Source of the DNA: Prinia subflava
Lineage: Eukaryota > Chordata > Aves > Passeriformes > Cisticolidae
Assembly (NCBI RefSeq): GCF_021018805.1
Contig: NC_086248.1
Span: forward strand, 52,767,485-52,831,484
Length of the DNA: 64,000 nucleotides
Reading direction: 5' to 3'
A program made the translations under genes and the position numbers. The stretch's first letter is position 1. Every line of letters begins with the position of its first letter. Under the pieces are notes generated by a model that saw only the letters and a program-made list of their open reading frames with translations, ran no database searches and was not told the DNA's origin. This document shows positions 9,076 to 19,700 of this stretch, in pieces.

Positions 9076-12000
9076 CCAAATGTATATGAAAGCACAAAGG
9101 CCAACTTTTATACCTCGGTTTTGGAGAAGGGCCCCACAAATGACAAGACTGGAAAGGTAAAAATCTGGGTGTAATGTCACTTCCAGAGTTTTGCTGATGA
9201 GAAAGATGGGTAAATCCCATGTTCCCTGACAAGCAACAACCAGGCCTCCAAACAACTGAAACAGCAGAGCATTAAACAGAGGCACACTAATTACTGAGTA
9301 GTGCTCAGCCTCTCGTTAGTGTTTGTCAGCACAGAACTGTGGTCTGTTTTCCTTCTGCACTGACAAAGCATTCTTGGACTCTGCAGATAATTTTTTTAAT
9401 TAGGTAAAGAAGTACTTTCTGAAAAGCCTAACTTAATACTTGCAATACATTTCTGAATTACTGGCTAGCCCCTGGAAGAGACAGTGGGCAGATCCTATTA
9501 ACTTAGTCACTGTCTTCTATAGAAGCTTTTAGTAATTTAAAACTTCAGAAATCATCTGTAGAACTTTCTAAGGAGCAAAGATCAATAAGGAGCATGAACG
9601 CAGAAGCTCTTACTCTCCAAGAGCCTGGAGAAGCAAAGGAAAGTTGTTTAGCCACTGCTGCTGGCTCTGTTCTTTGATCTAGCATTAGCAGTCTTGAGAA
9701 AAGCTGCTTTTTTGACCTCATGTTTAGGAATGACAAAGCTTTATTTGTACTGTTTTCCTCAATTGTTTTACATAAACTCCCAACCTAACACAAACCCAGA
9801 GAATAATGTCCTTATGCTGAAAGGATGAAACAGATACACATAAAATGTTGTTGAAAATAATGTGCTTAAATTGGTAATAGCTCTTCAGACTACTCCAAAG
9901 TATTTTTAAGTGGGAGTTGTAAATAAAAGTAGGAGAATGAGAGCAAACCTGTGAAAATTGTACTTGAAATCTGAGAAGTTTGTACACAATAAAATGCTGC
10001 ATAAAAACTTGTCATTTCAAACTAATGTGCAACATTTATTGAAATGGTGACAGTGCCTTTAGTGTTTGACAAAACGAATCACAGATAATCCCTATATGAT
10101 ATACAGTCCAAAATAGATGCAGAGTTTAGAAGCTTCAAGTGAGAGGAAAAGACTACTGAGGTAATCTGTCACAAAGTGAAGTTTAGGAGAGATTTAAACA
10201 GCTGAAAGATGCTTAGTAGGGCAAGAACACCTTTTAAAAGGTTGGGGTTTACTTACTACTCCAAATAATCTGTAATACTAGAACCCCTCACATGCTACAT
10301 TTTTTGCAATAATAATTTAATAAATTCTGTTCCACTTACTCTAATAGGAGCCTAATGAAAAAAAAAGTTGCATGTTGAAAAGTTTAAATTTCTAATTCAT
10401 CTGTAGATGTCAATCTAATCACAGATGAAGCATAATTTTGTAAAACTTGTACCTAAATGGAGTCATATGCATTACACATGATGTGTTCATGACTATACAG
10501 GCTTCAGGTGTAAGTTTTTATTCTAGAGTGTACCAGTGGGCAAGCTGACCACTGGTACATTACATACATTCTATTATCTGTCTTTTTGTCTTTTTTTGAA
10601 ATACTGGCTATTGCTGGAAGCACAAGACTGGATTTGTCAACCTGGTGTGCTGAACCAGTTTGGCAGCTCCGTGTTTATAATCACTGCATGGGCACACAGA
10701 AATATTTCAGTCACACTTACCAGAATGCTCATCTAAAGCTGGCAGATTGGAAACATGGCTCTGTAACTGTTTTAAAAAAATCCCTCTGTAATACTTTTGT
10801 TATATAGTAATCCTTGGATCTATTAAAAATATAATAATAGAGCAAGCTCTTTTTAGTTGCTTACAACGTAGGTAAGACCATGTCATTGAAGGGTTTGCTC
10901 TGCTTCTGTTTTTGTCAGAGGTGTACTTAAAAAGTGCTTGAATGTGCTCGTGCATCTACCACTTGCATGGCAGTGAGAGCCTAGATTGCTGATACTTAGC
11001 TATTTGAGCCAGCCTTAATTAAAATGTAATAAATTTCTGTGAGCTGGACTTGCATCTTACAATGCTCAGGCTACATACTGCCTCATGTGTGTCTTGCAAT
11101 CAATTATTTGTACAATGTCCGGCAATGTATTCATTTTCCTGATAGTGCCATCCTGTTATTCAGCTGATGACTCTTGAAGTGCCTGATGCTGCTTTCTGCA
11201 AGTTAGGAACTTGACACTACAGCAGAACTGAGTGGATTTCAGAATTGTTAGGATCAAACAAAACTTATTCCATATCTGCACTATAAAAAGCTCAATTTGT
11301 GTTGAAGTTTGAATGCATATAAAAACTTCCTCTAACAGAAGCTGAAATATCCTGAGATGTGCTTATGTCATCTGGCAAGAAATGCTTTTCCAAAAAAAAA
11401 AAAAACAACAAAGCATTTTAAATATGTTAAGGTCACAAACAACATGTCCTCTTTTTCAGCTGCCAGATATAGTTCTGTTTAGAAAGAAGCAGTAGGTTTG
11501 AAACCTAAGAGAGCATACCAACACTGCCTGGTGCAGCACATACTCCCCCTTTTCCAATGTGCTAAAATTACGTGTTGATTAAAACCCATTCTCTACTGCA
11601 TCTGACTGCCCTGTTCCCCAGATACACTTATTTCAGCACATGAACTTATTCCTTTTTTCTCTCTTTTCATTGTCCTTTCACTAGAAAAAAAAGGAAGGCA
11701 GGGTAAAAATGAAATCCTCAGCCAAAGATTTAGTTTGGTGCAAATCCCCACTGGATGACAACATCAAAACAAAATCCCATTCTTTTAGGCTTTTTGCAAT
11801 AGTTCTTTTATATAAATAGCATAGAATTTTACATCACTTTTATCAAGTTCCTAATTTAAATTAAATTTTAATATCTTTTTGATGCAAGACACTATCTTAC
11901 TTTAAAGACCCATCAAGTAGTGTAGTTAACACCACACAGAAGCTTCTATTTGCACTGCTAAAAATAGAACTTTAGATTTCTAATTATACAGCTTTATTGG

Positions 12001-13082
12001 TGGGAACTACTGTAAACACAGCTCCTGATTATTTTTCATAGCACTATTACAACTATTTCATTAACCAATCCTTTATTTTTCTTTCTGAAGAGCTTGCAAC
12101 TGTGCTCTGAAATAGGTAAATGAGGTATGGGATTGTGCTGCTATACTTTTATTTATGCATTTGGCACTACAGTATCTCTCCTTTTACAAAAAATTTGCTA
12201 CATTTTGGTGAAAGAAGAGCCTTTTTTTCCTCATGAATGCACAGGTACCCCAATACAGAGTTTCTGTTGACTTCTGCATCTTTACAATGTGGCACCCTAC
12301 CTTCTACGAAGGGGTATAGCTGAATTCGTCAAAAAGGCTGCAGAGCTTTGCAGACTTCTTCTGAAATGTTAGAAGAACAGAAAATGTAAAAATGGTGTGA
12401 GATAGAAAACAAAAAGAACAAGAGACACAGAAGGTTTGGAGAAGATACGATTGTAAGATTAGACTACTAAATACCGGAACTAGTGCAGCTGTCCAAAATC
12501 CAAGATGCAACTAATTTAGGAACCATCAAGTATTCTTTCTGTGATATTTTTGTAAGTTTTGGAATTTGCATCTACTTCATGAAACTAACTTCCACTTATT
12601 TAGTTTAACCATGTGAGATTGAACCAAAACTTTTGCTATAGACCAGACTCCTTGTTTGAAGAAGTATATGAATTCCCACAAGAGTTTTCAATTCCACGTT
12701 TTGCAAATCCCATTCTCCCATGCAGTATTTCACAACCTGCAGAATCAGTGTTGTAGGATAGCAAGTTAGTAATTTCTACTTTCAGTAACCTAAATGCAGT
12801 AGGACAGCAGAGTTAGTTGAAGAACTCTCATATACTTGGTAGTACATGATAATAAGGACAATCCAACATCAGCGTGATGGAGTAGCTCATAATCAGCGAT
12901 TTCTGTCCAAATCTCTACCATTTTTATTAAACTATGATTTGTCCTTCTCGCCCATTTACTCTCCTGCTTGTGTCCCAGTAGGTAGCTGAGTTGAAATTCT
13001 GTAACCAAAACCTGTAAAGATGGTATCTAGATATGTTTTTCCAAATGGAACCACGCGGCAAAGTTCATTCCAGGACAAAGCC
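9076..13082 (-). other. convergent interval, likely holds the ABRA-like 3' UTR
   Basis: AT-rich sequence with no credible coding region. Several minus-strand AATAAA signals (TTTATT on the plus strand) occur, including one near 12923, another near 12072 and one near 10034. Any of these could end the ABRA-like transcript, giving a 3' UTR of about 0.15 to 3 kb. A run of 13 A is at about 11392-11404. Confidence 0.45.
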
Positions 13083-13544
13083 TTATTGTAGTAGAGTGAT
13101 GACCACATCATCATCTTTTCCTTGCCAAAGCATTTCACCTTCAAAATGAACCAGACCGTGTTTTCTGGCTCGTAACAAGATTCCCACTACTTTATTGGAA
13201 ATAGTCACATACGTTTCAAACAGCTGCCCGAATGTCACACTCACGTGTCCATCTTCTCCCACCTCTCCAGTTCTTCTGATGATCAAGCACAGCTCTTCTA
13301 CCTCCTTACCCACGTGTGAGTGAGCATCTTTCCCTCTCTGCTCTGTCCGAGACCCTTCAGGGGGTCTCCCGTAGGTAGGATCTCCTCTGTGAGTATGCGC
13401 AGGTTTAGACGCAAGCCTGTCGTCACTGCTGAACGGATTCTTCCTCTGATACTCAATGTGATCCTCTGCCCAGGTCTGCCAACTTTTCCTCAGGTCACCC
13501 ACTGCACTGGTAGCTTTAGCGCTTTGCCCTTTATCTCCTTCCAT
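13083..13544 (-). CDS. ABRA/STARS-like short paralogue with C-terminal costars domain
   Basis: Encodes 153 residues ending in TAA. Residues 20-39 (KSWQTWAEDHIEYQRKNPFS) match the actin-binding motif of ABRA (STARS, actin-binding Rho-activating protein). Residues 53-70 match its 'GDxxYGRPxEGxxT' linker. Residues 80-153 are a costars domain containing SVTFGQLFETYVTISNKVVG and LLRARKHGLVHFEGEMLWQG, ending VVITLL. ABRA is about 380 residues and ABRACL about 80, so this protein is intermediate and lacks the N-terminal half of ABRA. The family binds actin and promotes Rho/SRF signalling, mostly in muscle for ABRA. The frame is open upstream to an acceptor at 13625-13626, but the first in-frame ATG is this one (CCAGAAATGG context), and the likely 5' exon has no in-frame ATG. 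It is divergent from TRMT11 and convergent with HINT3. Confidence 0.87.
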   Translation of the reverse strand: MEGDKGQSAKATSAVGDLRKSWQTWAEDHIEYQRKNPFSSDDRLASKPAHTHRGDPTYGRPPEGSRTEQRGKDAHSHVGKEVEELCLIIRRTGEVGEDGHVSVTFGQLFETYVTISNKVVGILLRARKHGLVHFEGEMLWQGKDDDVVITLLQ

Positions 13545-13624
13545 TTCTGGATATATTTTGTGGCACTCAGGCAGGAAAGGAATCAGTGACTGGCTGTAAC
13601 TGTGGTTCCTGTGTGCACTGTCAG
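13545..13624 (-). other. 5' UTR part of the ABRA-like coding exon
   Basis: On the minus strand a T-rich tract and TTCACAG at 13625-13631 form a good 3' splice site, followed by 80 bases leading to the ATG. These bases are also open in frame. If an upstream in-frame ATG existed the protein would gain about 26 residues; none is seen in the candidate first exon. Confidence 0.6.
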
Positions 13625-13839
13625 CTGTGAAGGAAAAACAAAAATCAGCCTGATATTTTTTGGAAGAGTTTTGCCTGAGTGAGAGGCAAGGCTGCTGAAA
13701 AAGAGGTTAAATATCTGAAGATTTTAAGTCCATTCATAATTCTTTGGCAGTGAAGAAAGTAAAAGTGATTCAGGTGAAATTCTGCAGCAATTTAGGAACA
13801 CAGGGCAGTAAATCACGCTTACAAGGTTACACGGTGCTC

Positions 13840-14450
13840 CACCGGTGCCGCAGTTCCCGAACGATGGCCGCAGCCTCCGCGCAGCACACAGTGCAGTACT
13901 CACTCCTCTTGCAGTGACGCCTTTCCCAGAACTTTATCCTGGTACCCGGCAGCCCCGCCGACTTCCCAAACAATGTGATGCGGTGCTGGCTGAGCTGCGG
14001 AGCGAGCAAACCGTTCCCGAGCGGCAGCAGCGGGACACCAGCCCACGCACAGGGGAGGGAAGCCGCTCTCCTGCCTGAACGCGATTAAAGGTGGACAAAG
14101 TCACAAGGTACCCTCAGAGCGTGGAAGTTATTATGCACAGAAGATATCATCTGGAGCCGAAACGCCAATACATGGTGGGAAGCAGGGGGATTTCCCTCAT
14201 CAGGCACTGCAAGGAGAAGTAAAAATCCAGTTAGCGAGCGCGTCTCTGTCGGCAGCACCCTATTTAGTGCGGCAGACAAAGGCAGAACAGATTGTTCTCC
14301 CTTAAAAGGCTGAAAGGCTGTGCTGCACGGCCATGTCTGCCGGCTACAGCCGCGGGCAGCAGCGGTGCGAGAGCCTCACCGCCCCTGGGACGAGGGCTGC
14401 CCACCACCTGCGGCATCCCATGCGCCTGGATTATGGACTGGCTGTGCAGG
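13840..14450 (-). promoter_or_regulatory. CpG-rich promoter region of the ABRA-like gene
   Basis: A GC-rich, CpG-dense block directly upstream of the ABRA-like coding exon on its strand. A candidate first-exon donor GGA|GTGAGT ends an exon at 13904 on the minus strand and would splice to the acceptor at 13625 over a 279-base intron. Another donor (CTT|GTAAGC) lies near 13817. The exact start site is unknown. Confidence 0.55.
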
Positions 14451-16259
14451 ACATGGCTATTCTGGAATGAGGGACGGACTTTTTTATCCACAGAGATCTG
14501 AATGTGCTATAGCCACGTCTTTGCTGTTCACCTGTTGAAATGTGCAAGCCGGAGTTTCCAGGTAGCACCCAGGTAGAGCTGACACTTTCACCGACATCTG
14601 AAGTTAAAACACAGGATTAGTGCTGGATTTTCTGCGGGGGAATGGACAGAAATGCAAACTCCGAACAGTTTAACAGCTGAATTACAGATTGGGTATTTTG
14701 AAATGATTGTTTTAAAGGTAGGGTTTCATGAGCACTTACCCACATTCATATGTTGGTGGTGTTGCACATGAACCCATGAGCAGGGACAGGATTCCTTAAA
14801 TTCCCCAGCAGAATCTCCAGGCAGTAAAAAACCACTTGTGTTGCCTCTGGGTCTAGAAGGGTGCACGAGTTGAGCACAGAGTGGCAACATGATCACCAGA
14901 GAAGGGAATTGGGAATAATAAGCAACAGCACACATGAAATAATGGCTTTTCATTCATGGTCTCTCGCTTTTAAATTGAAACTCGTGATTGTTGTATATTG
15001 CCATTGTTATATTTTTTGTGAGAGGAAGGTGGTTAACTCTAGCTTCTTGAATAAATTTCAAGTTGAGTAATTATACGTTGTGTGTATAAAATTCCCCTGA
15101 AGGCTAAAAAGTGTAAATTTTCTTCCTTTCCCTCCCTAGAAGAGTTATGTAATGTTTTAAAGATGACTCCCCACATCCACACTAACAAACTATTTGATTC
15201 TCCTCACTGGTATTACAGGAATGTACATTTTGTTTCCAAACACAGCTTCTGAAAAGCATTTTGTTTTTATGTCAAAATCAAATACTCCGTAAATCTTACA
15301 TAGTAAAGTGCATTCTATTTCAAACTAAGTAGAGCAACATGTATACACTGCCCAAGATTTTGCATGGATCCTCAAGTCAAAAGCAAGAAGAAACCGGGCC
15401 TTTTGTTAAAATCTTCTGTAGGAAACTGTATCAGTGAAAAACAGGTATTCACCTTCTGAGGACAGCAATGTTCCAAATGTAAATCAGTGCAGATAAAGTA
15501 CGCAAAAGCCAGTTTCAGAGAGATTAAGCTTAAAAATAATACCAACATCCCCTTCTAAGGAGTTTCTAAAATGAAAGCAAAATAGCTAAGAAATTTCAAG
15601 TGAGACTGATTGGAAAAATAAAAGCAGACTTCTTCCACTAAAGCTCTCTGAGCAATTCCAAGATTTTGTAAGCAATCTCAGGCTCACAGGGTTTGTCAGC
15701 AGTTCAGCAAGATGTTTATTGCTGGGTCTCAGCACTCAACTACTGAGGTGAACAAGGCGGATCCACATCTACCTCTTTTCTTTCTCTTCTAGGAAAGCTC
15801 ACGTTTAGGTGCCAGGTCGCTTTAGATTGCTTTCTTGTCAATCATCAGGGCTAAAGCTTCACAGTAACCTCAGTTTTGATTACTGCAGGAAGGGATACCT
15901 GGAGAAGCTGCAGGATGAGATTATGGAGATGCATAAAGAAAGTGTCCGGTGCAGTGCTCACAGGTCATGAGCAAAATCTTAGCCATCTAGGAAAAAAAAG
16001 CCAAAAAAACCAAACTGTCCAAAATCAGCACATTAAACATAGAACACGAGTTCAGTGCTGAGCAGGTCTGCCCTTAATAAACAGCTTACCAAAATCTGGA
16101 CAAGACGAACCTTTCAGATCAACACAACAGGGAGATCAGTGAGTACGGGATTGCAATTATCAAGACTAGATAATAAAATAAGACATAATCCGCAAGACAA
16201 ACCCCTCTGCCGGACCGTCACACCTCTCTGCCCCTTTCCTGGGAATGTGTTTCTCTACC
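14451..16259. other. divergent interval between ABRA-like and TRMT11 promoters
   Basis: Mostly AT-rich, with no recognisable gene or repeat. A strong minus-strand donor (GTGG|GTAAGTGC) at 14740 could end an alternative distal 5' exon for the ABRA-like gene. Nothing else is supported. Confidence 0.6.
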
Positions 16260-16654
16260 TGTTGCGACACCCACGCCGCCGGCGCTGACCTCCTTCCCAC
16301 GGAAAAAGGAACGCGACTCCTTTGGCACCTGTTAATTCTTAATGTTATTTAATGCTTCACATCCTCAAGTGCGGCCGGCAGAGGCCGCAGCGCGCCCCTG
16401 GCAGTGAAACACCCCCGAGCGAGCGTGTCCCAGTGTACACGGAGTTATTTATAAACCACACGCAGGCACGGCTGCACTGACACGCGGCGTGCGTGACAAA
16501 GCACACCCAAAATACAACTGCGAGGAGGATGAGAAGGAGACGAAACGAGCGGTAACTCGTGAAGAGCTCCGGGTGCTGCCGGGACCGCAGCAGCCTCTCC
16601 GCCACACGGCCCTTCCCGGGCTCCTCCCGCCGCTCCCGCCCTTCCCTGCCGGCG

Positions 16655-16665
16655 GCGCATGCGGG
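16655..16665 (+). promoter_or_regulatory. TRMT11: NRF1-like site near the TRMT11 start
   Basis: GCGCATGCGGG closely fits the palindromic NRF1 core GCGCATGCGC and lies 20-30 bases upstream of the TRMT11 ATG. NRF1 sites are common in CpG-island promoters of housekeeping genes. Function is inferred from the motif only. Confidence 0.45.
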
Positions 16666-16684
16666 AGGCGGGGGATGGCCGGAC

Positions 16685-16759
16685 ATGGCGCTGGCGGCTC
16701 CGGCGCTGCGGCGCTATTTGCTGCTGCTGGCGCAGGAGCACCTCGAGTTCCGCCTGCCG
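16685..16759 (+). CDS. TRMT11: TRMT11 coding exon 1
   Basis: Encodes the first 25 residues (MALAAPALRRYLLLLAQEHL then EFRLP), matching the family N-terminus, followed by donor CCG|GTGAGC. Two out-of-frame ATGs lie just upstream at 16659 and 16675. Confidence 0.95.
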
Positions 16760-19700
16760 GTGAGCGCTGCGCGGCGCCGGGACCGGGGATGGGACCGGGA
16801 CCGGGGCCGGGACCGGGGCCGGGACCGGGGCCGCGACTCCGACCGCGACCGGGGCGGGGCGAGGCGCTCCCCTCCCGTTCCCTCTCCTCCGGGGCTCTCC
16901 CGGACAGCGCGGCCCCCGGGAGCCAGACCCCGGCGGGGGTCCCCTCTCTCCGGGAGCGCCGCGGGCTCGGAGCCCCCGTGCTGTGGGAAGGGACCCCCAG
17001 GCGTGGGGCTCCCTCTGCCCTCCCTGCCCCAGGCTCGTGGGGAGCCTCCGCGTGGTGGCTTCAAGGCAGCGCTTTCCTTGCCGCTCGCTTTTCACAGCCT
17101 CTGGCGCTAGGAGAGGTTGCCGGCAGAGTACCCGAGGCTCCATGTGAGAAGCGGAAGCCGGGGTTACAAAAATGCTTTCAGATCTTAGGCTTTGGTGACT
17201 TTTAAAGTTTTTTCAAGTTACGTGTCAGCTCCCGCCAGCGTGCCCTGGGTGCAGGAGGGGCTGGTGCTGCCAGGGCCTCTCCATGGACTGGCCCGTGGAG
17301 TCACCGTCCCTGCAGCGTTCAAGGAAAGACTGGATGGGCCACCCAGTGCCATGGTCTGTTTCACAGGGTGATGTTCCCTCATCGATTGGACTGTTACGTG
17401 TTACAAAATGTTTAATGTGTCTTGAATCATTTATTTGGCTTGTTTCCATTAACGCTTTCTTCTGTGCGTTGTTTTTTCCTGTTTGCTTTGTGGGACTGGA
17501 ACCTCAGTTTATTTGTGATCAACCCGATGTTTTTTTCAGGCAGGGTCATCGAATGAAGTAAAAAAAAAGATGATACATATGTAACATAAAACTTTTCTTT
17601 TTATCACCAAGGGTTTGGTGGCACTTGGTTGATATCGATGCTGAAGAAAGTAGAGCCATTTCTCATTTCTTGTGTTTTGGTGACTGCTCAGCTTGTTTGG
17701 CTTTGTGATGAGCTGTGTTAGTGACATGATTTGTCAAAGACTTGATGGAACAAGTAAGGACAGATTTTTTTAGTCTGATGATTTGCTGATCCTGGCCCTG
17801 GGTTAGTGTTACTAGTGAAACATCACTTTTAAGAGACCTAGTCAGAAAAATATTTTTAAGACTAGAGTGGATAATATTGTAAGAGCAATATAATTGTGAG
17901 AGTGTAGAATTGAACAGTAAAGATTGGGATGAAGGGAAAATGCAAAATGGTGGGATTTGGTTACTGAAATTTTCCTGATATTTGCCAATGAGTTTTGAGA
18001 AAGCTTTTTATAGCAGGGAAGTCTTAATTTTCAGTTCATAAACAGTACATACAGTCTGAATTTACTTGTGAACTTCTGCCCTATCCACCATCTGCATTAG
18101 AATTTTACCTTTTTCTTTCTGTATAACATTAGTTAATGATTCTAAAGTCTGACCCTTATATTTTCCCTTTAGGAAATAACATCATTGCTCTCTCTTTGTG
18201 GTGGACAGTTCAGTGGCGAGCAGGAAATTCGTGTAAATGTAAGCGAGTACCAAATACTTTACTTGAGTGTACGTATGGTATGCAACTATATTCTTTACAG
18301 TATTTCTGTTTAATGTAGGCACCTGAATAAATATTGAAGTCTCTTAGAAAAATCTGTAATCTCCCCAAAACTGAGGACTTCTCAATTTCAGTAAAGACTC
18401 AGAACTGAAAAAAAGATGCACAAAATGCACCTCAGGATGTCTTCACTTACCAGCATGAAAAGAAGCAGTGCCATCTGCTGGGAGGCTCATCTAGCTTTTT
18501 AGAATATTTAAACCCTGCAAACACTCAAGAGGAGTTTGAAAGTTGATGTTTGCCTCCAAATCAAAGAGACAGAAGAGGAGTGGAGCTAGGAAGCCATATG
18601 ATTCTGGTCTCAGTGCTTGGTCAGAGAATGTTACTGGGATTTAGTTATTGCTTGTGTATAACAAAGTGTTTCCAGTCTTTAGTGGGTGAATAATCAAGAG
18701 AAGTGCAAACAATATTTTACCAGGTCAGTTGCATTGGAAAAACTAAATAAATAACAGAATTTCTCAGAAATTGAAGCTGAGTAAACAGTCTTGTCTGAAA
18801 TTAATTATTTTATCCCCATGTTCTCTATATTACTAAAGGTAACAGATTTTTTAAATTATTATTAATTTTTTTGATCTTCAATATGCATATTCGGTTTTTA
18901 TAGAACAGAACTGTGTAGTTGTGTAATTCATGTGACATCATCCAGCTAGGTTTTTGTTGGTATTTGCTTCACTTTCCTTCTCTTGATTGCAGTCTCCCTT
19001 TTGGATTCTCAATATTCCGTCAGAAGAGATGGCAAGGGGACTAATGAAGCGGACAGTATGTGCAAAGTAAGGGATGAAAAATCTTGTAAACAATAGCATA
19101 AGCACTGGAATTTTGTTCTGTTATGCCAAATATCAATTTTGTATGGAGTCATAAGATAAAGGGTCTCTGATTCCCTCTAGAATTTTAGAAGGTGTTACTG
19201 AAGCCTCCAGGACTCCTGTAGGACTGATTATGTAGCATGCTCATCCTATTTACTCAGTCTATGATCAGTTCAGGATCTTGAAATGGTCTTCACTCCAGAG
19301 ACAGTACTTGTAGTGTCAGTCATGTTTTATGCGCCTTGTATGATGTTGAGTTAGTGGCTTTTTCTAAAATATGTATAGAATTGAAAGATAAAACCAGTGA
19401 TATGTGAAAACTGACAATCATCTTTGGAAGGGAAAGGTTGTGTCACCCTCCCTCAGTGCTGACATCTGAGCCTTCAGCTCTGACTGCTGCAGCAGAGGTC
19501 CCTTGTAGGAAATTCAAGAGCACAGGAATATTCTGGAGAGTGATTATTCCAGCTGGTCCTTTTTAGACGTGTCTGAATAACTTGCTTTCCAGTGAGGTGC
19601 ATGAGAGAGGCCTTGAAGTATGGTTCAGGATAAGAAGCAGCATAGGTGTGTTATGTCTCTCTGACCATACTAAATTTGCGGTGTCTTTGCTGTGTTCTGC

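Larger units (their letters stand above)
16260..17060 (+). promoter_or_regulatory. TRMT11: CpG-island promoter of TRMT11
   Basis: CpG-dense sequence surrounds the first coding exon, with GC-box-like strings (for example 'gggaggcggggg' just before the ATG) and no TATA box. This is typical of a housekeeping promoter. Confidence 0.78.
16760..18172 (+). other. TRMT11: TRMT11 intron 1
   Basis: The 5' end is CpG island with a short G-rich tandem repeat. A CR1 fragment follows near 17286-17395 and the rest is AT-rich. Confidence 0.85.

Noticed and set aside
8813..9285. Overlapping frames of 115, 93 and 119 codons near 9 kb
   Set aside because: They lie within or at the edge of the solo LTR and include its poly(C) tract; no retroviral protein is encoded.
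13827..14009. 60-codon minus-strand frame as an N-terminal coding exon of the ABRA-like gene
   Set aside because: It begins with TTG and the frame has no ATG back to an upstream stop. It is in phase with the coding exon, but is better read as 5' UTR.
16445..17205. Frames of 116 to 238 codons around TRMT11 exon 1
   Set aside because: They are CpG-island frames rich in Gly, Pro, Arg and Ala. One contains the out-of-frame upstream ATG, but the long version reads into intron 1 and would be spliced away.
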